A stretch of DNA of 64,000 nucleotides from assembly GCF_030232885.1 (NCBI RefSeq), contig NZ_JASPGD010000002.1, forward strand, positions 303,970 to 367,969. Direction: 5' to 3'. The notes under the pieces are model-generated. The model searched no databases, had not been told where the DNA came from, and saw only the letters and a list, made by a program, of their open reading frames with translations. Source of the DNA: Corynebacterium sp. MSK297. GTDB lineage: Bacteria; Actinomycetota; Actinomycetes; Mycobacteriales; Mycobacteriaceae. This document shows positions 16,709 through 27,756 of this stretch, one piece after another (position 1 is the stretch's first letter; each line of letters starts with the position of its first letter). The position numbers were made by a program, and so were the translations under genes.

Positions 16709-18580
16709 ATGTGTGGAATCGTTGGATATGTGGGACACCCCGGCGCTGACCGTGACTTTTATGCTCTAGACGTTGTGATGGAAGGCCTATCCCGCCTGGA
16801 ATACCGCGGCTATGATTCCGCTGGTGTCGCGGTCTATGCGGATGACCAAATCGCGTGGCGCAAAAAAGCCGGCAAGGTTGCTTCGCTGAAGGAAGAATTG
16901 AACAAACGCCCACTGCCGGACTCTGTCCTGGGCATTGGCCACACCCGCTGGGCTACCCATGGTGGGCCGAGTGATGTCAACGCCCACCCGCACGTGGTCG
17001 GTAATGGCAAAGTCGCTGTCGTACACAACGGCATCGTGGAAAACTTTGCAGAGATCAAGCGCGAACTGAAAGATAAGGGCTACAACTTCGTTTCCGATAC
17101 GGATACCGAGGTCGCCGGAACCCTGCTTGCCGACGTTTTCGCTACCGAATCGAACGGTGATTTGGCAGAGGCTATGCGCCGTACCGCCAGCCGTTTCGAG
17201 GGCGCTTTTACCCTGCTGGCAATCCACGCCGACCAGCCGGACCGCATCGTGGCTGCCCGTCGTGATTCGCCACTGTTGATCGGTCGCGGTGAAGGTGAGA
17301 ACTTCCTGGGCTCGGATGTCTCCGGCTTTATTGATTATTCCAAAGATGCCGTGATCATCGACAATGATCAGGTCGTGACCGTCACTGCTGATGACATCGA
17401 GATCACTGATTATGAGGGCAACGTCGTCGACCCGCGCGAATTCAAGGTCGAATGGGATGCAGAATCCGCAGAAAAGGGCGGCTATGCCTCATTCATGGAT
17501 AAAGAAATCCATGACCAGCCTGCCGCAGTCCGCGATACCCTGATGGGGCGTTTCGACGAAAATGGTCAGCTTAAGTTGGATGAGATTCGCATTGACGAAT
17601 CGATCCTGAAATCCGTCGACAAGATCATCGTGATTGCCTGCGGTACCGCCGCCTATGCTGGCCACGTTGCCCGTTATGCCATCGAGCACTGGTGCCGTAT
17701 CCCTACCGAGGTGGAACTGGCCCATGAATTCCGCTACCGCGACCCGATAGTTAACGAAAAGACTCTGGTAGTGGCGTTGTCGCAGTCGGGAGAAACCATG
17801 GATACGCTCATGGCGGTGCGCCACGCACGCCAACAGGGTGCCAAGGTCATCGCGATCTCGAATACCCGTGGTTCTTCGATCCCGCGGGAATCGGATGCCG
17901 CGCTCTACACCCACGCTGGCCCAGAAATCGCGGTGGCTTCCACCAAGGCTTTCCTGGCGAAGATCGCCGCGACGTACCTGTTTGGCCTGTACTTGGCGCA
18001 GCTGCGCGGCAATATGTTCTCTGACGAGGTGCACGCTGTACTCAACGAGCTGCGTCAGATGCCGGAGAAGATCCAGCAGGTTATTGACAGCGAAGATGAC
18101 GTCAAGGCCATTGCGAACAAGATGCACGACGCTCGCACCGTCTTATTCTTGGGCCGTCACGTCGGATTCCCAGTGGCGCTCGAGGGCGCGCTGAAGCTGA
18201 AAGAGATCGCCTACTTGCACTCGGAAGGTTTCGCTGCCGGTGAGCTCAAGCATGGCCCGATTGCCTTGGTAGAAGAAGGCCAGCCGGTGTTCGTCATCGT
18301 GCCATCGCCACGCGGCCGCGACGTGCTGCACTCCAAGGTGGTCTCGAATATCCAGGAAATCCGTGCTCGTGGTGCGGTCACCATCGTGATCGCCGAAGAA
18401 GGCGATACTGCAGTTGAGGATTATGCCAACCACATCATCCGCATTCCGCAGTCGCCGACCCTGATGCAGCCGTTGCTGGCGACGGTCCCGCTGCAGATTT
18501 TCGCCTGCGCGGTCGCCGAGGCCAAGGGCTACGATGTCGACCAGCCGCGGAACCTGGCAAAATCCGTCACTGTGGAGTAA
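16709..18580 (+). CDS. glmS: Glutamine--fructose-6-phosphate aminotransferase (isomerizing)
   Basis: Encodes 623 residues. The N-terminal glutaminase begins MCGIVGYVGH, whose Cys becomes the N-terminal nucleophile, and holds SRLEYRGYDSAG and GHTRWATHG. Two SIS sugar-isomerase domains follow (IACGTAAYAGH, SQSGETMDTL, LGRHVGFPVALEGALKLKE), and the end DQPRNLAKSVTVE is canonical. It makes glucosamine-6-phosphate, the substrate of GlmM. TAGTAT at 16696-16701 ends 7 nt before the ATG and no ribosome-binding site is evident, so the transcript may be leaderless. Confidence 0.97.
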   Translation: MCGIVGYVGHPGADRDFYALDVVMEGLSRLEYRGYDSAGVAVYADDQIAWRKKAGKVASLKEELNKRPLPDSVLGIGHTRWATHGGPSDVNAHPHVVGNGKVAVVHNGIVENFAEIKRELKDKGYNFVSDTDTEVAGTLLADVFATESNGDLAEAMRRTASRFEGAFTLLAIHADQPDRIVAARRDSPLLIGRGEGENFLGSDVSGFIDYSKDAVIIDNDQVVTVTADDIEITDYEGNVVDPREFKVEWDAESAEKGGYASFMDKEIHDQPAAVRDTLMGRFDENGQLKLDEIRIDESILKSVDKIIVIACGTAAYAGHVARYAIEHWCRIPTEVELAHEFRYRDPIVNEKTLVVALSQSGETMDTLMAVRHARQQGAKVIAISNTRGSSIPRESDAALYTHAGPEIAVASTKAFLAKIAATYLFGLYLAQLRGNMFSDEVHAVLNELRQMPEKIQQVIDSEDDVKAIANKMHDARTVLFLGRHVGFPVALEGALKLKEIAYLHSEGFAAGELKHGPIALVEEGQPVFVIVPSPRGRDVLHSKVVSNIQEIRARGAVTIVIAEEGDTAVEDYANHIIRIPQSPTLMQPLLATVPLQIFACAVAEAKGYDVDQPRNLAKSVTVE

Positions 18581-18643
18581 TTCTGGGCAGCATCACCCGG
18601 AGCTCAATAACCCGCCGTCGTCGAAAAGAGCAAGGCAGAACGC

Positions 18644-19756
18644 ATGAATATGCTGCGCACTCGCATCGATCTGGATGCCATTGCCCACAATGTCCGTGTG
18701 CTTAAGCGTGCGGCGGGGCAAGCGCAGCTGATGTGCGTCGTCAAGGCTGATGCTTATGGGCATGGCGTGGAGCGCGTGGTCCCGGTGATGGAAAAAGCTG
18801 GCGCCGATCTTTTTGGTGTGGCCACGATTGCTGAGGCCAGGCGGCTGCGCGAGCTCGGAACCGAAATGCCGATCATGGCGTGGTTGTGGGATGCGGCCAG
18901 CCCGGATGCAGCAGACCAGGTGGCAGAAGCTCTTGCCGACGATATCCAGTTGGTGGCACCGTCGTTGCCACATTTACGGTTGCTTGCCGACGCCAACATC
19001 CCGGCGACGATCACGCTCAAGGTGGAAACCGGGATGCACCGCAACGGCATTGAGCCAGTGGATTGGCAACAGGCTTTTGCGCTTGCGAAAAATGCGCCTC
19101 ATTTGACGGTGCGCGGGTTGATGTCGCACTTAGCCTGCGCGGACGAGCCGGACAATCCCGCGAATGCCGCGCAGCTGGAGCAGTTCCGTGATGCGATTGC
19201 GCAGGCACGCGCGGCCGGGTTAGAGGTCCCAGTCAACCATATTGCTAATTCGGCGGCTACTTTGGAACTCCCGGAAGCGCATTGTCAGCAAGTGCGTCCG
19301 GGGATTGCGTGTTATGGCTTGGAGCCTGCCGACGGCTACGAGCATGATCTGCACCCGGCGATGACCTGGGCAGCAAACGTGGTGAACGTGAAGCCGATCA
19401 GCATGGGGGAAGCAGCCTCCTATGGGCTGACCTGGAGTGCAGAACAAGACAGCTACCTGGCGGTGGTGCCGTGCGGTTACGCTGATGGTTTGCCCCGTAG
19501 TGTGCAGGGCAACCTAGAGGTGGGAATTTCCGGCAAGTGTTACCGCCAGGTCGGCCGTGTGTGTATGGACCAGATTCTGGTGGATCTCGGCGAGAATCCA
19601 TTTGGTGTGCAGCCGGGCGATGAGGTCGTGTTGTTCGGAGAGCGCGGCATGTCCGCAACGGAGCTAGCGACTGCCACCGGCACAATTCATTATGAGATCG
19701 TGACCCGTCCGGGCGGACGCACCGTGCGTGAGTATGAAGGGGGAGTGCAGTTGTGA
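18644..19756 (+). CDS. alr: Alanine racemase
   Basis: Encodes 370 residues; the second ATG at 18650 is an alternative. This PLP enzyme makes D-alanine for peptidoglycan. The PLP lysine lies in VVKADAYGHG near residue 36 and the motif GRVCMDQILVDLG is present; it ends with the normal beta domain. It overlaps tsaE by 4 bp (GTGA), so cell wall and t6A genes share an operon here, as in other actinobacteria. Confidence 0.95.
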   Translation: MNMLRTRIDLDAIAHNVRVLKRAAGQAQLMCVVKADAYGHGVERVVPVMEKAGADLFGVATIAEARRLRELGTEMPIMAWLWDAASPDAADQVAEALADDIQLVAPSLPHLRLLADANIPATITLKVETGMHRNGIEPVDWQQAFALAKNAPHLTVRGLMSHLACADEPDNPANAAQLEQFRDAIAQARAAGLEVPVNHIANSAATLELPEAHCQQVRPGIACYGLEPADGYEHDLHPAMTWAANVVNVKPISMGEAASYGLTWSAEQDSYLAVVPCGYADGLPRSVQGNLEVGISGKCYRQVGRVCMDQILVDLGENPFGVQPGDEVVLFGERGMSATELATATGTIHYEIVTRPGGRTVREYEGGVQL

Positions 19757-20277
19757 GTGATTCCGCACCACCAGAATTCTCACAGGCAGGCAGCATATTC
19801 GAACAACCGGGCTCGATAGAACTCGCCACCGCAGATGCCACCCGTGAGTTTGGGGCGCAACTTGGTGCCACGCTTACTGCCGGTGACGTGGTGATTTTGT
19901 CGGGCGGGCTCGGTGCTGGAAAAACCACGCTGACCCAGGGCATTGCGAAGGGGATGGATGTGCGCGGTCGGGTGACCAGCCCGACGTTTACGATCGCGCG
20001 TGTTCACCGGGCGCGCTGTGCCGATGCCCCCGATTTGGTGCATGTTGATGCTTATCGATTGCTCGGTGAGTCCGCAGCCGACCCTTGGGGTGAGCTGGAT
20101 GCACTCGATCTTGATACTGATTTGGACACCTCCGTCGTCGTCGCGGAATGGGGTGCGGGCTTGGTAGAAGCGCTGACCCGGCGCTATTTGTTGATGGAGT
20201 TGGATCGGGAAACTTTCGCGGCACAGGATCCGGAATCGGAAACCCGCATTATCACCTGGCGTTGGGCAGAGCATTAA
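19753..20277 (+). CDS. tsaE: tRNA t6A biosynthesis ATPase TsaE
   Basis: Encodes 174 residues. The P-loop GGLGAGKTTLTQGIAKGM lies near residue 57, followed by TSPTFTI, and VHVDAYRL and VVVAEWG follow in the usual order. TsaE is the ATPase that resets the TsaB-TsaD complex during formation of threonylcarbamoyladenosine in tRNA. GTG start coupled to alr. The N-terminus has about 25 residues more than E. coli TsaE. The region around the stop is partly duplicated (ggcagagca at 20265 and again at 20301). Confidence 0.94.
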   Translation: MSDSAPPEFSQAGSIFEQPGSIELATADATREFGAQLGATLTAGDVVILSGGLGAGKTTLTQGIAKGMDVRGRVTSPTFTIARVHRARCADAPDLVHVDAYRLLGESAADPWGELDALDLDTDLDTSVVVAEWGAGLVEALTRRYLLMELDRETFAAQDPESETRIITWRWAEH

Positions 20278-20428
20278 CGACAGGAAGGGCACTGACGACC
20301 GGCAGAGCACTGACGCTGGAACATCACCGGAAAACCCCGTTCGTGAAGTGTGATGGCCACGCGCTATCCTTGAAGCAGATTGCACGCCAGACTCCCATGT
20401 CTGTCTTTTATTTTTTGAAGGAGCTTGT

Positions 20429-20899
20429 ATGCCGAAAAACGGCGGAGCCATCATCGGTACCATTGTCGCGCTGTTTTGCCTTGTCTTGGCCACAATGGTC
20501 GGAGCAGCCGCGATTGCACAGGATGATTCCGCGCCGAAGGAGTCTTTTGCTGGCACGCTGCACAAGGTGGAACAACAGGGGCTGTCGACGACTGGTATTT
20601 CGCCAGCTGATCTCTTTGGTGAGGAATGGGTGGCCGGTACCTTCGTGTGCCCAGGTGTCACGGAGCAAGAAATACTCGCTAATGGCTTGAACCCTGCGGA
20701 TTTCAACCTGGTCAACGAGGAGATCGACAAACACGATAACTACCTGCTGTTGGCGAAAGAGACCGGCGAATACTACGTGGAGAAAATGTCTATCCACAAT
20801 GTCAATCTCTGCACCATTCCGTTGCAGGGCCCATTCCAGACGCAAGCTATCATCCACTTGGAACAAGATGAAGAAGGCACCTGGAACTTCATTGGTTAA
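20429..20899 (+). CDS. Membrane-anchored or secreted protein of unknown function
   Basis: Encodes 156 residues. GAAGGAG stands 9 nt before the ATG. A hydrophobic segment at residues 8-30 (IIGTIVALFCLVLATMVGAAAIA) acts as signal peptide or anchor. There is no lipobox. The outer part has two cysteines (TFVCPGV and NLCTIP) that may pair. I do not recognise the family. It is inserted between tsaE and tsaB and overlaps tsaB by one base (TAATG), so it is co-translated with the t6A genes although it acts outside the cytoplasm. Confidence 0.75.
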   Translation: MPKNGGAIIGTIVALFCLVLATMVGAAAIAQDDSAPKESFAGTLHKVEQQGLSTTGISPADLFGEEWVAGTFVCPGVTEQEILANGLNPADFNLVNEEIDKHDNYLLLAKETGEYYVEKMSIHNVNLCTIPLQGPFQTQAIIHLEQDEEGTWNFIG

Positions 20900-21732
20900 T
20901 GATGACTGCTAGTTTCCCCAGCCCGGTTCTCACTATTGATACCTCGACACCCACGCTGGTGACGGGTGTGGTAGACATGCTTGCCGACGGCACGGTCGCC
21001 GCTACTGAGAACACCGTGGTGAACACGCGTGCGCACAACGAGCTGCTTATGCCGACGGTCTTCGAGTTGCTGGAATCTACTGGCACCAAGCTCAGTGAGC
21101 TCGCCGCGGTGGTTGTCGGCTGCGGTCCGGGGCCGTTCAGTGGTTTGCGTGTGGGGATGGCTACGGCGTCTGGCCTGGGGCATGCTTTGGGTATTCCGGT
21201 GTATGGGGTGTGTTCGCATGACGCGATTGCCTGGCGTGCATTGCATCCTATGGAAACTCTGGATTCCACCGACACTCTGGACACCACGGAGACTCTGGAT
21301 ACTACGGAGACTCTGGACACTACAGGTGCGCTGAATTCCCCAGACATGCTGGGTGCTGCTGGTGCTACGACGGGAGCGGCTGTCGTCAACGTCTTGGTTG
21401 CTACTGACGCGCGGCGTCGGGAGACATATTGGGCTACCTACTGTGGCAACCGCCGTGTGGCAGGCCCGGATGTCGGCCCGGCTGAAACCTTGCAGCCGAA
21501 TGTGGACCGGGTGGTTGCTGACCCGGCAATCGCGCAGCGTCTCCCGGAAAAATTGCAGAAGCTAGCAGCAGTCGAGTCCACTCCGGCGGTTCCCAGTGCA
21601 CGCGGTCTCGTGGCAGTTGCGGATTTTGCGGCGGCACCACAACCACTCACTCCGCTGTATTTACGCCGTCCGGATGCGAAAGAACCAGCCGCCAAGCCGG
21701 TGTCTGCGGCGTTGCGGTGGGCAGAAAACTGA
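20899..21732 (+). CDS. tsaB: tRNA t6A biosynthesis protein TsaB
   Basis: Encodes 277 residues, longer than the usual 210-230. TsaB is the inactive ASKHA-fold partner of TsaD. The N-terminus VLTIDTSTPTLVTGVVD, RAHNELLMP and GCGPGPFSGLRVGMATASGLG are typical. Between SHDAIAWRAL and VVNVLVATDARRRETYW sits an insertion of about 45 residues made of a Thr-Leu-Asp-Thr-Thr-Glu repeat (nt 21256-21327). It falls in a surface loop region, so function is probably kept. The start (20899 or 20902, two ATGs) is coupled to the preceding gene. Confidence 0.92.
   Translation: MMTASFPSPVLTIDTSTPTLVTGVVDMLADGTVAATENTVVNTRAHNELLMPTVFELLESTGTKLSELAAVVVGCGPGPFSGLRVGMATASGLGHALGIPVYGVCSHDAIAWRALHPMETLDSTDTLDTTETLDTTETLDTTGALNSPDMLGAAGATTGAAVVNVLVATDARRRETYWATYCGNRRVAGPDVGPAETLQPNVDRVVADPAIAQRLPEKLQKLAAVESTPAVPSARGLVAVADFAAAPQPLTPLYLRRPDAKEPAAKPVSAALRWAEN
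21256..21327 (+). repeat. 18-bp tandem repeat (4 copies) within tsaB
   Basis: Four imperfect copies of actctggacaccacggag at 21256, 21274, 21292 and 21310 encode TLDSTD-TLDTTE-TLDTTE-TLDTTG. The length is in frame. Confidence 0.92.
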
Positions 21733-22313
21733 TGGCTTCTGTAACCAGACCGCTGGATATAGACCAGCTGAACTTGCGTGAGCTTGGTCCTGCCGACGCG
21801 CACCGGTGTGCGCAATTAGAAACCGAATTATTCGCGGATGAAGGACCGTGGTCCGAGTCGGAATTCCGCGCGGAATTTGCCGCTGCGCATACATTTTATC
21901 TCGGGGTAGAAGCAGTGGGGAGCCCAGAGCCGGGCAAACCTGCAGCGCGCGTGTTGGTCGGTTATGCCGGGTTGGCGCAGCTAGGCCCGAAGAATGATCC
22001 GGAATTTGAAATTCATACTATTGGTGTCGATCCACGCGCTCAACGTCGTGGTGTGGCTCGGATGCTCATGGATAATTTTTGCTACGTTGCAGACGAGACC
22101 GGGGCCCCAGTTTTTCTCGAAGTACGCACCGACAACGAACCAGCCATTGCGATGTATCGCGCCTATGGATTCGAGAATCTCGGGCTTCGGAAAAATTACT
22201 ACCCGGGTGGCGGCGATGCCTATACGATGCGTCGGCCAGCCGTGGACACCACCCAGGATTTACACCCACCGAATCGAACCCACGCGGCACCACCCACTAA
22301 GGACGCACAATGA
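21732..22313 (+). CDS. rimI: GNAT acetyltransferase, RimI (ribosomal S18 N-terminal alanine acetyltransferase-like)
   Basis: Encodes 193 residues from ATG 21732, which overlaps the tsaB stop (TGATG). GNAT features are present: [37 protein letters not shown] (acetyl-CoA pyrophosphate loop Q/RxxGxA/G), [19 protein letters not shown], and [17 protein letters not shown]. RimI acetylates ribosomal protein S18 and is usually located next to or fused with tsaB in actinobacteria. The C-terminal 20 residues are a low-complexity tail. It overlaps tsaD by 4 bp. Confidence 0.9.
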   Translation: MASVTRPLDIDQLNLRELGPADAHRCAQLETELFADEGPWSESEFRAEFAAAHTFYLGVEAVGSPEPGKPAARVLVGYAGLAQLGPKNDPEFEIHTIGVDPRAQRRGVARMLMDNFCYVADETGAPVFLEVRTDNEPAIAMYRAYGFENLGLRKNYYPGGGDAYTMRRPAVDTTQDLHPPNRTHAAPPTKDAQ

Positions 22314-23467
22314 TCATTGCTGGAATCGAATCTTCGTGTGATGAGACCGGAGTCGGAATCGTCCGGCTGCACACCGAGGAATGTGCTGTGGGTCCGGAGG
22401 CCAACAGTGGCGTGGAGGCCAACAGTGGTGCCGATGGGCAATCACGCAGCACGCAGCCCCGTGGCGTCCAACCACGCGGTGTCCAACCACGCGGTGTCCA
22501 ACCACGAATCGAGGTGTTAGCCAACGTAGTAGCCAGTTCCATGGAACAGCACGCGCGTTTCGGTGGCGTGGTGCCAGAGATCGCCTCGCGTGCGCACCTG
22601 GAGGCGCTGCCACAGGTGATGCAGCAAGCATTGGATGAGGCTGGTATCGACAAGCCCGATGCCGTCGCTGCCACGGTGGGCCCTGGGTTGGCGGGCGCGT
22701 TGTTGGTCGGTGTCGCGGGCGCTAAAGCCTATGCTGCTGGCTGGGACGTGCCGTTTTATGGCGTGAACCACCTGGCCGGCCATGTTGCGGTAGCGAATCT
22801 GGAAGGCGAATCACTTCCACACGCCGTAGCCCTGCTGGTATCTGGCGGGCATACCTCGTTGCTGGAGGTCGATGATGCGAACCAGCACTACCGGGAACTG
22901 GGCGCGACACTGGACGACGCCGCCGGTGAGGCGTATGACAAGGTCTCGCGGTTGCTGGGCTTGGGCTATCCCGGCGGGCCTGTGATCGACAAACTGGCCC
23001 GGAAGGGGAAGGTCACGGTTGATTTCCCTCGCGGGTTGTCCCGCGCAGAGGATTTGCGCGGCGAGCACCGCTATGACTTTTCGTTTTCTGGCGTTAAGAC
23101 CTCCGTCGCGCGCTTTGTCGAAAAAGCCGAGCGTAATGGCGAATCGATTAATGCGGAAGATTTATGCGCCTCGTTTCAAGAAGCCGCCTGTGATGTGCTG
23201 ACGAAAAAGGCAGTCATGGCCTGTAAAGACACCGGAGCTTCCACGTTGTTGCTTGGTGGCGGCGTGGTTGCGAATTCCCGATTGCGAGAGTTGGCGCAGC
23301 GGCGTTGTGATTCTGCGGGCATCACCCTGCGTATCCCCCGGTTTGAGTATTGCACGGATAACGGGTTGATGATCGCCGCTGCGGCAGCCCAGCAGATTGC
23401 GCACGGTGCACAGCCTGCGAACTGGGATATAGCGACGGATCCAACGCTGGAATTAGGAGCAGACTAG
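22310..23467 (+). CDS. tsaD: tRNA N6-adenosine threonylcarbamoyltransferase
   Basis: Encodes 385 residues, about 40 more than normal. TsaD transfers threonylcarbamoyl to A37 of ANN-decoding tRNAs. The start [34 protein letters not shown] (metal ligands), [31 protein letters not shown] and [12 protein letters not shown] are intact. The extra residues lie between the first beta strands (residues about 25-65). They consist of an [12 protein letters not shown] duplication and three PRGVQ units, an outer loop. ATGA overlap with rimI. Confidence 0.95.
   Translation: MIIAGIESSCDETGVGIVRLHTEECAVGPEANSGVEANSGADGQSRSTQPRGVQPRGVQPRGVQPRIEVLANVVASSMEQHARFGGVVPEIASRAHLEALPQVMQQALDEAGIDKPDAVAATVGPGLAGALLVGVAGAKAYAAGWDVPFYGVNHLAGHVAVANLEGESLPHAVALLVSGGHTSLLEVDDANQHYRELGATLDDAAGEAYDKVSRLLGLGYPGGPVIDKLARKGKVTVDFPRGLSRAEDLRGEHRYDFSFSGVKTSVARFVEKAERNGESINAEDLCASFQEAACDVLTKKAVMACKDTGASTLLLGGGVVANSRLRELAQRRCDSAGITLRIPRFEYCTDNGLMIAAAAAQQIAHGAQPANWDIATDPTLELGAD
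22396..22501 (+). repeat. Two short tandem repeats within tsaD
   Basis: Ggaggccaacagtgg occurs at 22396-22410 and 22414-22428 (18-bp period). The 15-bp unit ccacgcggtgtccaa follows at 22457, 22472 and 22487, with a truncated fourth copy. All keep the reading frame. Confidence 0.92.
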
Positions 23468-23520
23468 ACGTCGGCAAGCAAGAGCCAAGTTGCTAGCACT
23501 ACGCTCAAGATAGTTGTCAC

Positions 23521-23547
23521 TTAGCACCCGGGTAGGTAGAGTGCTAA
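23521..23547 (+). promoter_or_regulatory. CIRCE element upstream of groES
   Basis: TTAGCACCC, a 9-nt spacer, then GAGTGCTAA matches the HrcA operator CIRCE (TTAGCACTC-N9-GAGTGCTAA) with one mismatch in the left arm. It lies 135 bp before the groES start, so heat-shock control by HrcA is expected. Confidence 0.9.
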
Positions 23548-23682
23548 TAGGTTGTTTGACCCACAGTTGTTCACCCGCGACGACGGCTGTGCTGGACATC
23601 CACAACCGGCACATAACAGCTTCGCGTGCTGGTCACATAGGTGATCGCACGCATTGGACCTGATTTCACGAAAGGAATCATC

Positions 23683-23976
23683 GTGGCAAACATCAAACCG
23701 CTCGAAGACAAAGTTCTGGTGCAGATCAAAGAAGCAGAAACCACCACGGCATCCGGCCTGGTCATTCCAGATTCTGCAAAGGAAAAGCCACAGGAAGCCA
23801 CCGTCATCGCTGTTGGCCCAGGCCGCACCGACGACAAAGGTGAGCGCGTGAAGCCAGATGTCAACGAGGGTGACACTGTCATCTTCTCCAAGTTCGGCGG
23901 CACTGAGCTGAAGTACGACGGCCAGGAATACCTGCTGCTTTCAGCTCGTGACCTGCTGGCAGTCATCGAAAAGTAA
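23683..23976 (+). CDS. groES: Co-chaperonin GroES
   Basis: Encodes 97 residues from GTG 23683, with AAAGGA 6 nt upstream; the longer in-frame ATG/GTG starts would add a non-family extension. [23 protein letters not shown] is the normal start. The mobile loop and roof are present and it ends [13 protein letters not shown]. It caps the GroEL barrel. groEL1 follows after 16 bp. Confidence 0.96.
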   Translation: MANIKPLEDKVLVQIKEAETTTASGLVIPDSAKEKPQEATVIAVGPGRTDDKGERVKPDVNEGDTVIFSKFGGTELKYDGQEYLLLSARDLLAVIEK

Positions 23977-23986
23977 GGGGGAGTAA

Positions 23987-25615
<1,629 letters not shown>

Positions 25616-26004
25616 GGCGCCCCGAGTCGGGCCGCTATTAACACCCTGCTATTAATACAGCGTTCTGAGTGATGGCCTGATGATCGGTCGTGCCGTGCGC
25701 CCTGAACAGTGTTTGCGCTCAATAGTGTGAGCGCTGTTTGGTGCCTATCATGTGAATGCCGCCGGGAATACCAGAAAATTATCTGGTGTTTCCGGCGGTT
25801 ATCCTATTTCCGCACACTGGGCACAGTTTCGTGGGGCGAACAAGTGAGCGATTTTTCCGGTTTGAATTCAGCACGTGTGCTGGCACGGTTATAGGATCGG
25901 GCAGAAAAATAGTAAAATCGGCAAAAATAAATCACGTCGACCAAAGCTACTGCCGGTGTGGCGCGAACGTGAGGTCAGTGTGATGCCAACGAAAGTTGTG
26001 GAAT
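25616..26004. other. 389-bp gap between groEL1 and sigD, no gene
   Basis: No credible frame is seen on either strand. In M. tuberculosis whiB3 occupies this interval; no WhiB-like four-cysteine frame is here. A strong hairpin lies at 25759-25798: ccgccgg pairs with ccggcgg, and an inner accag pairs with ctggt. There is no T-run. It may end groEL1 transcription or stabilise its mRNA. Confidence 0.6.
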
Positions 26005-26565
26005 GTGAGCGATTCTGATGAAGAACTCGCGCGGCTGGTTCCCCTGGCAATAGATGGGGATCGCCGCGCCATGCAGCATGTTATGCGGATTATCCACCCG
26101 CAGGTGCTGCGCTATTGTCGCGCCCGCATTGGCGGTGGGAAAACCCCCACTGCCGACGATGTTGCCCAAGAAGTCTGCCTCGCGGTGGCGAATTCGATGG
26201 ACAGATTTGTTGACCGTGGCCGGCCGTTCATGGCTTTTGTCTACGGCATTGCTTTCAACAAGGTTGCCGATGCACACCGTTTTATGGGTAAGGACCGTTT
26301 ACATCCGGCAGAGGAGATGCCTGAAGAGCCGGATCTGAATCCCAGCCCAGAAGATGCTGCGTTAGAGTCCGATGGTTGTAACAAAGTGCGCGCGATGCTC
26401 GATACATTAAATGACAAAGCTCGGGACATCATTATCATGCGCGTATTTATGGGGATGTCGGCCGAGGAAACAGCGCAAGCACTGGGAAGCACCCCTGGTG
26501 CGGTGCGAGTAGCGCAGCACCGTGCGCTTGCTCAACTTCGTAAGCGTGTGGATGAAAAGAATTAA
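26005..26565 (+). CDS. sigD: RNA polymerase sigma factor SigD (ECF)
   Basis: Encodes 186 residues from GTG 26005 (an in-frame TTG at 25996 is possible). Region 2 is seen in LRYCRARIGGGKTPTADDVAQEVCLAVANSMDRF (given here as its span) and in RPFMAFVYGIAFNKVADAHR. Region 4 is seen in ARDIIIMRVFMGMSAEETAQ and STPGAVRVAQHRALAQLRK. The order and motifs match M. tuberculosis SigD, an extracytoplasmic-function sigma factor linked to stationary phase and cell envelope genes. The anti-sigma gene rsdA follows 11 bp after the stop. Confidence 0.93.
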   Translation: MSDSDEELARLVPLAIDGDRRAMQHVMRIIHPQVLRYCRARIGGGKTPTADDVAQEVCLAVANSMDRFVDRGRPFMAFVYGIAFNKVADAHRFMGKDRLHPAEEMPEEPDLNPSPEDAALESDGCNKVRAMLDTLNDKARDIIIMRVFMGMSAEETAQALGSTPGAVRVAQHRALAQLRKRVDEKN

Positions 26566-26576
26566 AGGGAGTGAAC

Positions 26577-27602
26577 GTGAACCGACGCGACTGGGAGAAT
26601 GATGATTTCTTCCTGGATCAGTTGTCGCAAGGGATTGATCCTTCGCAGGGGCAGGATCCCCTCGCGGCTGCATTATTAGGTTTGCGCACCGAAATTGAAT
26701 CCGAGATTCCTGCGGCCCCTCAGCTTGCCGACGCTGACCACAACGTCGTGGCACTGCACTCTGCTGGGGGCCGTTTGCGGCATCGCATGCCGCGCTCGGA
26801 CGCGCGTCGTTCGCGCCGTGCCTCCCGAGCAAACGACCACGGTTCCGGCGGTGGACTGGGGATTGGTGTCGGCGCTGGCCGAGGATTTGGCTGGGGAAGT
26901 GCACTGGTGGGGGCGGCAGCAGCCACCGCGTTGTTTGCCGTCGGCAGTGTGAGTGTTTATCATGCGACTCCGAATTCGCCGTTGTGGGGCGTGCACCAAT
27001 CGTTGTTTGATGATGAAGAAGAAGCAACCCGCGTGGAGCTCGCCAGCACCTTGGAGCAGCTGGAGGAAAGCGCTCAGCGGGGTGATGAGGAAGCTACTCG
27101 TCAGTTGATTGCCGAGGCCCGCACGCTGCTGGATAATCTGCGTGATCGCAAGGAAGCTAAGCAGAATAAAGGCGCTGCGGAGGGCACATCTGATAAAGAC
27201 AGTTCCACGAACACTGAAGGTAAAACCACCAATGAGGGTGGAACCATCAAGCCGAAAGCTACGGTGACTCGTGTGCGCCCGCAGCCGGAGGGCGAATCTG
27301 AACCGCAGACGGTGACCGAAACCAAAGAAGTAACCGTGACAAAAACCGTTGAGCCTTCGCGACAAAACCCGCAACCTGCACCGGGCGGGAACCAGGAACC
27401 GGGCCCACGACCATCAGCTGGTGAACAAGCCCCGCAGGCGCCACAGCCGCAGCCCCAATCTCCTGGGCAGCCGCAGTCGGAATCGCAGCAGCAGCCACAG
27501 CAGCAGAGGCCAGACGGCCAGGGCCCGCATGGCCAAGGACAGGGTGGGCAGGAATTAAGCCCTGGAAATGACGACACCGCCCCTGTTGGTCCAGAAGGCT
27601 AG
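26577..27602 (+). CDS. rsdA: Anti-sigma-D factor RsdA
   Basis: Encodes 341 residues from GTG 26577. AAAGGGA ends 6 nt before it; the GTG at 26571 overlaps the binding site. The N-terminus NRRDWENDDFFLDQLSQGID is the SigD-binding motif of RsdA. A single membrane helix follows (about residues 105-125, LVGAAAATALFAVGSVSVY), then a helical extracytoplasmic domain (LEQLEESAQRGDEEATRQLI) and a Pro/Gln-rich tail. RsdA holds SigD at the membrane until proteolysis releases it. Confidence 0.9.
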   Translation: MNRRDWENDDFFLDQLSQGIDPSQGQDPLAAALLGLRTEIESEIPAAPQLADADHNVVALHSAGGRLRHRMPRSDARRSRRASRANDHGSGGGLGIGVGAGRGFGWGSALVGAAAATALFAVGSVSVYHATPNSPLWGVHQSLFDDEEEATRVELASTLEQLEESAQRGDEEATRQLIAEARTLLDNLRDRKEAKQNKGAAEGTSDKDSSTNTEGKTTNEGGTIKPKATVTRVRPQPEGESEPQTVTETKEVTVTKTVEPSRQNPQPAPGGNQEPGPRPSAGEQAPQAPQPQPQSPGQPQSESQQQPQQQRPDGQGPHGQGQGGQELSPGNDDTAPVGPEG

Positions 27603-27756
27603 GCCAAGGCGGGGCGGCGGAAGCTGAAGGCGGAGGCCGAAAAACCTGGCTAAAATTACGGCAAACGCAGGCACAAAGCGCAGCTGAAAGCTCAGCCTGC
27701 ATGATAACTATGAGCCACAGCTAGCGCCCACTAACGTGCACTAGCTGTGCAGCGCA

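Noticed and set aside
22396..22501. Repeat array in tsaD considered as CRISPR or VNTR locus
   Set aside because: Units are 15-18 bp without spacers and translate in frame within tsaD.
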